Made by a program: the position numbers and the translations under genes
Virus record (IMG/VR): IMGVR_UViG_3300037137_002295
Span: 1-23,729 of that record
From: a virus
DNA length: 23,729 nt
Strand: one strand, 5' to 3'
Shown: one piece after another, positions 14,793-20,376 of the stretch
Layout: each line of letters starts with the position of its first letter
Numbering within the stretch: the stretch's first letter is position 1
The notes under the pieces: generated by a model
Seen by the model: only the letters and a program-made list of their open reading frames with translations
Databases searched by the model: none
Told to the model about the DNA's origin: nothing

Positions 14793-16687
14793 TGACCTAT
14801 CTCCAGCAACCCTTCTGCCCCCCGGCCGCTCCTTGGCGCCCGCCGGCCATGTCGACACTTCCCTCATGGAGCGGTGCCAAACGGGTAGCGATCGACATCG
14901 AGACGAATGACAAGGACCTGCTCACTCAAGGCCCCGGCGTCCGCCGCGGGGCGTACATCATTGGCGTCTCATTCGCAATCGAGGGAGGTCCCGCCCACTA
15001 CCTTCCCTTCCGCCATGAGGGCGGGGACAACCTGCCGGCCGAGGCGGTCCTTCAATACTTGAAGGATCAGGCGGCGGCGTTCAAGGGAGAGCTGGTAGGA
15101 GCCAACATTAATTACGACCTCGACTTCCTTGCCGAGGTCGGCATCAACTTCACTCCTCGATTCTTCCGCGACGTGCAGATCGCAGAGCCCCTCCTCGACG
15201 AGCTGCAGTTCTCGTATTCCCTGGAGAACATCGCCACTCGTCGGGGGATGAATGCGAAGGACGAACAACTCCTTCGGATCGCGGCCCGTTGCCACGGGCT
15301 GGACCCGAAGGCAGAGATGTGGAAGCTGCCGGCGCGGTACATCGGGGCGTACGCCGAGCAGGATGCCCGGCTGCCGCTGTTGATCCTCCGGGAGCAGGAG
15401 AAGGGACTCAGGGAGCAGAAACTCGGGTCGATATGGGACCTGGAGAGCCGCGTCCTGCCGATCCTCCTCAAGATGAGGAGGAAAGGGGTGCGGATAAACC
15501 TGAAAAAGTTAGACGAGGCAGAGGCGTGGCTGACGAAGGATGAGACCGAGTCTCTGGCGAAGGTGAAGGTGTTGTCCGGCGTCCAACTCGGCTTTGAGGA
15601 CGTCTGGGACGCCGCGGCACTGGAAAAAGTCCTCGGAGTCGCGGCCCCACGGACCCCGAAAACCGGCAAGCCCTCGGTGAAGAAGGAGTTCCTTGCCGGC
15701 CTACAGGGAGATCTTCCTCGTGCATTGGAGCGAGCCCGTAAATTCGACAAGGCCCGGCGTGACTTCATCCGGACGATCCGGGAGCACGCGGTCGGGGATA
15801 GAATTCACACTACTTTCAACCAGCTAAAGATGACCCGGGATGACGGGGACGACGCCGGCACTATCACCGGACGGCTGTCGTCAGCGTCACCCAATCTCCA
15901 GCAGATCCAGGCACGCGACGAGGAGCTGGGTCCGCTGTGCCGAGGCATCTTCATCCCGGAGGACGGTGAGATATGGGCCTCCATGGACTTCAGTAGTCAA
16001 GAACCAAGGGCCACCATCCACTTTGCTGTCAAATCTGGATGTCGAGGCGGCCTGGAAATGGCCGAGCGGTTCCGGAAGGATCCACGGACGGATCTCCATC
16101 AAGCTACCGCGGATCTTTGTGGCATCAAGCGCAAGGAGGCCAAGACGATATTCCTCGGACTCGCCTACTCTATGGGTCCGGCGAAGCTGTGCGAGCGCCT
16201 CGGTCTCCCAATCGCCGAGGGATATTCGAAACGACTACGGCGCAAGATCCCAGTGGCCGGACCCGAGGGACAGGTGATCCTGGACAAGTTTCACGCCATG
16301 GTGCCGTTCCTGAAAGAGTTGTCGGAGAAGGTTCAGGCGGCCGGTGCCCGGCGGGGATACATCCGAACCCTCCTGGGTCGCCGTTGCCGATTTCCGATCG
16401 ACTCCGAGAAGTCCGACGAGAGACACACCGAGTTCCAGCACCTGTCGAAGGCACTAAATAAATTAGTTCAATCCAGCAGCGCCGACCAGACGAAGGCCGC
16501 CATGCTGGCGGTGGACCAGGCTGGATTCTCGATCGGCCTCCAGGTACACGACGAATTGTGTTTGTCGGTACCGTCCAAGGCCGAAGCGGAACAGGTGGCA
16601 CGTATCATGGAGAACGCTGTCCCCCTCGAAGTCCCGACCGTCGTTGACGTCGAGGTGGGTCCGTCGTGGGGCGAAGCCAAGTCCTGA
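14792..16687 (+). CDS. Family A DNA polymerase with 3'-5' exonuclease, Leu at position 762 equivalent
   Basis: This 631-residue phage replicative polymerase has a proofreading domain with ExoI DIET (D35, E37), ExoII GANINYDLDF (D109/D111) and ExoIII YAEQD (Y187, D191). The polymerase domain has TGRLSSASPNLQQIQARD near 359-376, motif A MDFSSQEPR (D399, E404, R406), motif B R447-K451-L455-Y459 and motif C VHDE (H586, D587). L455 (codon CTC at 16154) aligns with E. coli Phe762 and T7 Tyr526, a residue that affects nucleotide selection and speed. No 5' nuclease domain is present, as in T7-like enzymes. The start codon overlaps the upstream stop. Two helicases and ssDNA-binding candidates lie upstream; no primase is seen in the window. 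A GACNN array begins at the stop codon. Confidence 0.95.
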   Translation: MTYLQQPFCPPAAPWRPPAMSTLPSWSGAKRVAIDIETNDKDLLTQGPGVRRGAYIIGVSFAIEGGPAHYLPFRHEGGDNLPAEAVLQYLKDQAAAFKGELVGANINYDLDFLAEVGINFTPRFFRDVQIAEPLLDELQFSYSLENIATRRGMNAKDEQLLRIAARCHGLDPKAEMWKLPARYIGAYAEQDARLPLLILREQEKGLREQKLGSIWDLESRVLPILLKMRRKGVRINLKKLDEAEAWLTKDETESLAKVKVLSGVQLGFEDVWDAAALEKVLGVAAPRTPKTGKPSVKKEFLAGLQGDLPRALERARKFDKARRDFIRTIREHAVGDRIHTTFNQLKMTRDDGDDAGTITGRLSSASPNLQQIQARDEELGPLCRGIFIPEDGEIWASMDFSSQEPRATIHFAVKSGCRGGLEMAERFRKDPRTDLHQATADLCGIKRKEAKTIFLGLAYSMGPAKLCERLGLPIAEGYSKRLRRKIPVAGPEGQVILDKFHAMVPFLKELSEKVQAAGARRGYIRTLLGRRCRFPIDSEKSDERHTEFQHLSKALNKLVQSSSADQTKAAMLAVDQAGFSIGLQVHDELCLSVPSKAEAEQVARIMENAVPLEVPTVVDVEVGPSWGEAKS

Positions 16688-16750
16688 CATGCTCAGACGG
16701 GACTCGACAGGACGCGACGACACCAGACACGACAAGACGTAACGAGACGA
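16686..16750. repeat. GACNN pentamer array 1 (13 units)
   Basis: Thirteen consecutive 5-bp units in strict register run from 16686: gacat, gctca, gacgg, gactc, gacag, gacgc, gacga, cacca, gacac, gacaa, gacgt, aacga, gacga. Ten start with GAC and two of the other three differ at one base. The last two bases of each unit vary almost freely. The array starts within the polymerase stop codon and ends 29 bases before the next ATG. Two units span about one helical turn. Confidence 0.8.
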
Positions 16751-16779
16751 TTCGTTTTAAAAGAAAGGAAGGAGTCCAC

Positions 16780-16944
16780 ATGCCCAAACCGTCCGGGAAC
16801 AAGAGTCGATACGTCCTCGGCAAAGGGGATCTGCGCCGCCCTGCGGCGATCCCCGACGAGGAGTTCGAGGAGCGGTGGAACTTCGCATTTGGCATATCGG
16901 AGAAGGTGAAAAAGGCGAAGGCGGATCCCGAGGTGAAGAAGTGA
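16780..16944 (+). CDS. Small hypothetical basic/acidic protein, 54 residues
   Basis: The ATG at 16780 has a strong ribosome binding site, AAGGAAGGAG (16765-16774), directly after array 1 and an AT-rich stretch (TTCGTTTTAAAAG). The product begins MPKPSGNKSRYVLGKGDLRR and ends in a charged helix (SEKVKKAKADPEVKK). No family is recognised. Its TGA overlaps the GTG of the next gene, so it heads a run of translationally coupled small genes. Confidence 0.6.
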   Translation: MPKPSGNKSRYVLGKGDLRRPAAIPDEEFEERWNFAFGISEKVKKAKADPEVKK

Positions 16945-17246
16945 GCGGCGGCTACTACGACTACGTCAGTTTCAAGATCGACGCGGTCGCCGATAGCATT
17001 CGGGACATGGGCGCTGAGCACGCGGCACCCCGCGCCGTCCGCCGGGCATTCAAGGAGCACCTGAAGAAGGTCGCCGCCGCCTGCCACGCGATCGAGTGGA
17101 ACGACTCGGGAGACGGGGACCGGGACGAGGAGCGCCTCGTCCGGGAGGTTCTCTCCCCCGGCGCCGTCCTCACCGAGGCGATCGATGCCGCCCAAAAAGC
17201 CGCCGCGGCGCTGGCGAGGGAACTGAAGAAAGTGGAGAAGAAGTGA
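16941..17246 (+). CDS. Hypothetical helical protein, 101 residues
   Basis: The GTG at 16941 overlaps the upstream stop (GTGA). The product is soluble and helical, with YYDYVSFKIDAVADSI at the N-terminus and a central GDGDRDEERLV. An Ala/Lys-rich C-terminal helix (AIDAAQKAAAALARELKKVE) could form a coiled coil. The stop again overlaps the next GTG. An in-frame ATG at 16875 lies inside the preceding gene and lacks an SD. No family is recognised. Confidence 0.6.
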   Translation: MSGGYYDYVSFKIDAVADSIRDMGAEHAAPRAVRRAFKEHLKKVAAACHAIEWNDSGDGDRDEERLVREVLSPGAVLTEAIDAAQKAAAALARELKKVEKK

Positions 17247-17446
17247 AAGCCACCCTCGAATTCAACATCCCCGAGGAGAACTCCGAATTCCTCCACGCGA
17301 CGAACGCCGGGCGGTACCTGAGCGCCCTCTGCGAGTTCGACGAGCGCCTGCGTGGGCTCAGGAAGCACGGCGAGGAGAAGACCCTCGCCGAGGACCTCAT
17401 CCGTGCCTGGTTCGACGCGATCGAGGACGTGGATCTCTATGAATAA
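17243..17446 (+). CDS. Small conserved phage protein, 67 residues, function unknown
   Basis: The GTG at 17243 overlaps the upstream stop. The sequence (MKATLEFNIPEENSEFLHAT, then AGRYLSALCEFDERLRGLRK) matches a common small phage family with an N-terminal LEFxLPE strand and a YxxALxxFDxxLR helix. Its function is not established. The C-terminus is acidic (AIEDVDLYE). It overlaps the HNH endonuclease gene by 8 bases, which suggests the endonuclease inserted at the end of this gene. Confidence 0.65.
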   Translation: MKATLEFNIPEENSEFLHATNAGRYLSALCEFDERLRGLRKHGEEKTLAEDLIRAWFDAIEDVDLYE

Positions 17447-17924
17447 GACACTGGAGGAGCGGTTCTGGGAGAAGGTCGACAAGACCCCTGGACACGGTCC
17501 GAACGGAGATTGCTGGGTCTGGACCGGGGCTCGAAATCCGAAAGGGTACGGAAATTTCTCATCCAACAAGCGGTTTTTCAAGGCACATCGGCATGCCTGG
17601 AGTTTGTTCAATGGGGAAATTCCTAAAAATATTTTCGTCTGTCATCGTTGTGACAATCCCTCCTGCGTGAGACCAGAACATCTCTTTTTAGGAAGCAACC
17701 AGGATAACCTGCACGACGCATCGCTTAAAGGGAGAATGTCCTCGTGGCAACGCGCCCAGGGAGAGGCTAACGGAAATTCCCGGATAGACCGACGGGCTGT
17801 TCGCGCAATTCGAGAAGCCTTCGAAAACGCATGTTTTTCAGTCAAGCAATTAGCTGACGGATTCAATATAGGTCGCAGCACGGTACTGCACATATTAAAC
17901 AGGGAGACCTGGAGGCATGTATGA
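17439..17924 (+). CDS. HNH homing-type endonuclease with C-terminal HTH
   Basis: This 161-residue protein carries a complete HNH nuclease: CWVWTG near 25-30, KAHRHAW (H50, H52), then CHRCDNPSCVRPEHLFLGSN with zinc-type cysteines and H81/N87, and DNLHD at 89-93. A GEANGNSRID linker leads to a resolvase-like helix-turn-helix (SVKQLADGFNIGRSTVLHIL). The domain order is that of free-standing phage HNH homing endonucleases, which cut at a specific site and spread their own gene. The stretch 17550-17720 is clearly less GC-rich than its neighbours, a sign of recent arrival. The ATG at 17439 lies in the end of the 17243 gene, and the stop overlaps the next ATG. Confidence 0.9.
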   Translation: MNKTLEERFWEKVDKTPGHGPNGDCWVWTGARNPKGYGNFSSNKRFFKAHRHAWSLFNGEIPKNIFVCHRCDNPSCVRPEHLFLGSNQDNLHDASLKGRMSSWQRAQGEANGNSRIDRRAVRAIREAFENACFSVKQLADGFNIGRSTVLHILNRETWRHV

Positions 17925-18355
17925 GTTCAGAAAAGGAATTTAGAAAGCGGGTCATCAAGGCCCTCAAGCCTCTCCATGCAATCGCCGTGGAAAATGGCTG
18001 CGGCCTCGGGTGTCCTGATATCAACTACGTGAACGGGTGGATCGAATGCAAGAGCATGGACGCCTGGCCCGCAAGGGCGGATACGCCTCTGCAAATCCCT
18101 CATTACAGCCAAGACCAGCGTGTCTTTGCGACCATCCGCACCCGAGCCGGCGGAGAAGTATATTTCTTCCTGAAGGTCGGGAATGACTTCTTGTTGTTCG
18201 ACGGCCTCATGGCCGCTGACCTGGTGGGGAAGCCCGGCGGCACCCAGCAAATGCTCTGGGACAACTGCCTGGTGGGCTGGGAAGGTCATCTCGAAGACAG
18301 CGAGTTGCTCGCTGTCATGCGGGGAGACGAGGTCCATCTGGAGCACGGCAAATGA
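17921..18355 (+). CDS. PD-(D/E)XK nuclease, VRR-NUC-like
   Basis: This 144-residue protein has the restriction-endonuclease-fold core: GCPD (P32, D33), then WIECK (E42-x-K44), then HYSQDQR (Q66), with the beta strands YFFLKVGNDFLLFDG following. This is the arrangement of VRR-NUC and phage Holliday-junction-resolvase-like enzymes that cut branched or flapped DNA. GGAGG at 17911-17915 is a good SD for the ATG at 17921. It overlaps genes on both sides (ATGA). Lying one gene block after the polymerase, it is a candidate for resolving replication or recombination intermediates. The substrate cannot be told from sequence. Confidence 0.75.
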   Translation: MSSEKEFRKRVIKALKPLHAIAVENGCGLGCPDINYVNGWIECKSMDAWPARADTPLQIPHYSQDQRVFATIRTRAGGEVYFFLKVGNDFLLFDGLMAADLVGKPGGTQQMLWDNCLVGWEGHLEDSELLAVMRGDEVHLEHGK

Positions 18356-18609
18356 AGAAGATCATTCAACTCGCTGATGGAGGACCCCAGATCACGGCCG
18401 AGGTCACGAAGGCCGGGATCTTCGCCATCCACAAGCCGCTTGGAGTCGCCAAGGGTTACGTCATGACACACATTCCTTCAGGAATGTGTGTCATGCTTTT
18501 CGACCGCAAGAAAGAAGCCACCGACTTCCGGAAAGAGATCGAGAGCCTGCCTTTCGACCAGATCCGGTGTAGGGTATTCAACCTACTCCAGCCTCAAGTA
18601 AGCGTCTAA
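18352..18609 (+). CDS. Hypothetical small protein containing a palindrome-encoded segment
   Basis: This 85-residue protein starts at ATG 18352 overlapping the nuclease stop (ATGA). It shows a beta-rich N-terminal half (MKKIIQLADGGPQITAEVTK) and a helical C-terminal part (DRKKEATDFRKEIESLPFDQ). Residues 38-48 (MTHIPSGMCVM) are encoded by a perfect 16-bp inverted repeat. I recognise a general pattern of phage proteins with a THxPSGxxV strand, but no function. It ends the block that began at 16780; the structured leader of the next gene follows. Confidence 0.6.
   Translation: MKKIIQLADGGPQITAEVTKAGIFAIHKPLGVAKGYVMTHIPSGMCVMLFDRKKEATDFRKEIESLPFDQIRCRVFNLLQPQVSV
18462..18495. repeat. Perfect 16-bp inverted repeat inside a coding region, terminator-like
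   Basis: CATGACACACATTCCT (18462-18477) and AGGAATGTGTGTCATG (18480-18495) are exact reverse complements with a 2-base centre. The transcript would form a 15-bp stem with a UUCA loop, followed by CUUUU. It could act as an intragenic attenuator, a processing site or a binding site for a dimeric protein. Confidence 0.65.
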
Positions 18610-18636
18610 TAAGGCGACAATTGTTGAACAGAATGC

Positions 18637-18691
18637 GCTCCGGCTCTGTCCCTGTCCGTGATTAATAAGGACTTAGAGACTGGCCCGGAGC
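18637..18691 (+). promoter_or_regulatory. Leader hairpin that would bury the SD of the 18697 gene
   Basis: GCTCCGG (18637-18643) pairs with CCGGAGC (18685-18691); CTCT (18644-18647) with AGAG (18675-18678); GTCC (18648-18651) with GGAC (18669-18672). The ribosome binding site GGAG (18687-18690), 6 bases before ATG 18697, is inside the closing stem. This looks like an RNA switch, thermosensor or protein-controlled leader. Confidence 0.45.
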
Positions 18692-18696
18692 TTGCT

Positions 18697-19038
18697 ATGT
18701 TGGATATTATGTTGAAAACCCGCACGAACCTGATATTGAAAATCATGTGGTGCCGGTCCAAGGATTGGCGCCGAAATTATGAGTTTCAAGACAAGGACGG
18801 GAACCGGTTCTTCACACGGCGTCGTCTTGATTCGCCTCTACATGGACAGGTCGGCGACATGGTAGCCGTGAGGGCAACTATTCATGGAACACGATTAACA
18901 TATCTTCGGGAACAAGTCCCAGACCAGACTACACTTGACTGGACCGAACCAGCCTTGACTTGCCGAGATAGGACTGGACCAGATATGACAAGACCTGCTT
19001 CGTTGATGGGGGCAAAAAATTTACCCGACACGACTTGA
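18697..19038 (+). CDS. Hypothetical OB-like small protein whose C-terminus is encoded by a GACNN array
   Basis: This 113-residue protein starts at ATG 18697 after GGAG with ideal spacing; an in-frame GTG at 18658 falls inside the leader hairpin and was rejected. Residues 10-75 look like a small beta-barrel (NLILKIMWCRSKDWRRNYEF, QDKDGNRFFTRRRLDS, GDMVAVRATIHGTRLTYLRE), possibly OB-fold-like and so a nucleic-acid-binding candidate. From residue 76 on, the protein (DQTTLDWTEPALTCRDRTGP and onward) is encoded by pentamer array 2, so this tail is probably a by-product of the array and not a functional domain. No family is recognised. Confidence 0.5.
   Translation: MLDIMLKTRTNLILKIMWCRSKDWRRNYEFQDKDGNRFFTRRRLDSPLHGQVGDMVAVRATIHGTRLTYLREQVPDQTTLDWTEPALTCRDRTGPDMTRPASLMGAKNLPDTT
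18922..18996. repeat. GACNN pentamer array 2 (15 units)
   Basis: Fifteen 5-bp units in strict register: gacca, gacta, cactt, gactg, gaccg, aacca, gcctt, gactt, gccga, gatag, gactg, gacca, gatat, gacaa, gacct. Nine begin GAC and the other six differ by one base in those three positions. The array overlaps the 3' part of the 18697 gene. Confidence 0.8.
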
Positions 19039-19046
19039 CGCGACTT
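19027..19046. repeat. Short GACNN array 2b (4 units), in phase with array 2
   Basis: Units gacac, gactt, gacgc, gactt run from 19027 and lie in the same 5-bp phase as array 2 (105 bases between the first units). They end 5 bases before copy C of the 22-nt promoter-like motif, so the array sits where upstream promoter contacts would be. Confidence 0.65.
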
Positions 19047-19051
19047 TTTAC

Positions 19052-19073
19052 TCATGACCCCGTGGTACAGTAG
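19052..19073 (+). promoter_or_regulatory. Copy C of the 22-nt conserved motif, probable promoter
   Basis: TCATGA, CCCC, then GTGGTACAGTAG. It matches copies A and B at all 16 invariant positions despite lying 13.5 kb away. The putative -10 is TACAGT (19066-19071). The gene with the bL12-like domain starts 50 bases downstream. The motif's own ATG (19054) opens the same frame but has no SD. Confidence 0.6.
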
Positions 19074-19122
19074 TCTCAATCACCCCTCAACCGCGGCCAC
19101 GCGCCGCAGAAGGACCCCTCAC

Positions 19123-19806
19123 ATGCTCGTCTTCGACGTCCTATTCGTAATCGCCTGTTTCGTATTGCTCGTCATGTCCGTCCACATCCTCTCCGACCGA
19201 GCGGAGCGGTGCCGCTCGTTAGCACTCGACCGAGCGGCGCAGGCCAAGAACCTTGGGGAGGAGCTTCAGATCTGTCAGGACATCGCCAACAGCGTCCCGG
19301 GCTGGCAGACCCGGGCGGACCTCTACTCCGAAGCCGCTCGCGCCGTGCGTGCGCTGCGGAACCAGTTCGAGTCGATCACCGTCGCCGATCCGGAGGAGAT
19401 CCGCGCCATGCAGGATCAGCTCTCTAAGGTGACGGAGGAGCGGGACGAGGCGCGGGCCACGATCGCCGGCCTGGAGGCGCAGGTTGAGCAACTTTCGAAG
19501 TCCTGCGATGGCCTCGCCGAGCAACTCAACGCCTCCCGCAAGGTCGCCGACGACCTGCGCGTGGCGGCGGAGAAGGGACGTGCCCCTCTCTACGACGTCG
19601 TCCTCCGCAGTCGCAAGGAGGGATCCGTGATTCCCCTCATCAAGGAGGTGAGGTCCTACTTCAGTCTGGGCCTGAAGGAGGCCAAGGATCTGGTCGACAA
19701 CATGCCCTCGTTCCTGGGACAAGGTGTGACGGGGATCACCGCCCAATCCATCAAGTGTCGCTTCGAGGCGGCCGGCGGAATCGTCACGGTAAGGAAGGTG
19801 AAGTGA
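19123..19806 (+). CDS. Membrane-anchored coiled-coil protein with bL12 C-terminal-like domain
   Basis: This 227-residue protein has three parts. Residues 4-23 are a membrane anchor (DVLFVIACFVLLVMSVHIL). Residues 85-150 are charged coiled coil. Residues 156-227 read like the C-terminal domain of ribosomal protein bL12: LYDVVLRSRKEGSVIPLIKE, then VRSYFSLGLKEAKDLVD, and an ending like the bL12 last strand (EAAGGIVTVRKVK). LGLKEAKDLV is identical to the E. coli bL12 core, and the Lys/Arg positions of the factor-binding face (IKxVR, KEAK) are kept. That domain recruits translational GTPases to ribosomes. AGAAGG (19108-19113) supports the ATG at 19123. A phage could use this to bind EF-Tu/EF-G or ribosomes at the membrane; this is inference. 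It is preceded by motif C. Confidence 0.75.
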   Translation: MLVFDVLFVIACFVLLVMSVHILSDRAERCRSLALDRAAQAKNLGEELQICQDIANSVPGWQTRADLYSEAARAVRALRNQFESITVADPEEIRAMQDQLSKVTEERDEARATIAGLEAQVEQLSKSCDGLAEQLNASRKVADDLRVAAEKGRAPLYDVVLRSRKEGSVIPLIKEVRSYFSLGLKEAKDLVDNMPSFLGQGVTGITAQSIKCRFEAAGGIVTVRKVK

Positions 19807-19808
19807 TC

Positions 19809-20087
19809 ATGGCCCGCGAGAAGGTCCTCATCATACACGCCGGACCAGAGACATATATCCGTCGGTATTGGCAGGATGTACTCGACGCCGAAGAGATCCC
19901 GCTCATTTCCTACTTCTTCGACGATATCGAGACGAACGTCCGACTCATGACAATGTGCGATTCTGTCCGCATTTGCACAGTGGCCTGTGTGATTGAACCC
20001 CAAGATATCGAACTTCTCAGGCGAATTGCCCGAGGACTTAGCAAGCCGATCGAGGAAGTTCTCTATACTCAGGAGGACTTCCTGTGA
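19809..20087 (+). CDS. Hypothetical protein, 92 residues
   Basis: The ATG at 19809 starts 2 bases after the bL12-like gene stop; GGAAGGTGA upstream can serve as SD. An in-frame GTG at 19803 is an alternative. The product alternates strands and helices (KVLIIHAGPETYIRRYWQDV, then FFDDIETNVRLMTMCDSVRI, then LLRRIARGLSKPIEEVLYT). It looks like a small alpha/beta fold. No catalytic motif or family is recognised. The stop overlaps the next GTG (GTGA). Confidence 0.6.
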   Translation: MAREKVLIIHAGPETYIRRYWQDVLDAEEIPLISYFFDDIETNVRLMTMCDSVRICTVACVIEPQDIELLRRIARGLSKPIEEVLYTQEDFL

Positions 20088-20299
20088 GATCTCCGGCTGA
20101 GCAACACCGAATCGCCCGTGAGATCGCCCAGGCGTGGGAGCACCAGGTGCGAGGACTGGACCTCGACGAAGACCTCGGTACCGTCCTGGCGACAGCCGTT
20201 GGTCTCATGGTGGGCCGAATGACGCTCGATCCTCTGGGCACGTCCCAGATCATGACCGCGGCGTTCCAGAAGGGATTGGGGGAAAGACAGTTACAGTGA
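20084..20299 (+). CDS. Hypothetical helical protein, 71 residues
   Basis: The GTG at 20084 overlaps the upstream stop, and AGGAGG (20070-20075) gives a good SD. The product is helical and acidic (EQHRIAREIAQAWEHQVRGL, then LGTVLATAVGLMVGRMTLDP), with one moderately hydrophobic helix that is too polar for a clear membrane segment. No family is recognised. It is the last gene before array 3. Confidence 0.6.
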   Translation: MRSPAEQHRIAREIAQAWEHQVRGLDLDEDLGTVLATAVGLMVGRMTLDPLGTSQIMTAAFQKGLGERQLQ

Positions 20300-20306
20300 T
20301 TTTCAG

Positions 20307-20376
20307 GTCACGACTGAACCGGACACGTTTTGACAGGATAAGACATAACACGGCAAGTCCCGACGAGACAAGACAT
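20307..20376. repeat. GACNN pentamer array 3 (14 units) running into a start codon
   Basis: Units in strict 5-bp register: gtcac, gactg, aaccg, gacac, gtttt, gacag, gataa, gacat, aacac, ggcaa, gtccc, gacga, gacaa, gacat. Seven begin GAC and most others differ at one base. The last unit supplies the A and T of the ATG of the 20375 gene, which has no recognisable SD. Confidence 0.8.

Noticed and set aside
19032-19071. TTGACG in array 2b as the -35 of promoter C
   Set aside because: Its distance to TACAGT is about 25 bases, too long, and no -35 is conserved among the other motif copies.
19054-19122. Upstream start (ATG 19054) for the bL12-like protein
   Set aside because: This ATG is part of the conserved 22-nt motif and lacks an SD; ATG 19123 has AGAAGG and begins the membrane anchor.
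16686-20376. Pentamer arrays as CRISPR or simple microsatellites
   Set aside because: The units are 5 bp, with no spacers of CRISPR length, and two of five bases vary freely, unlike slippage-made tandem repeats.
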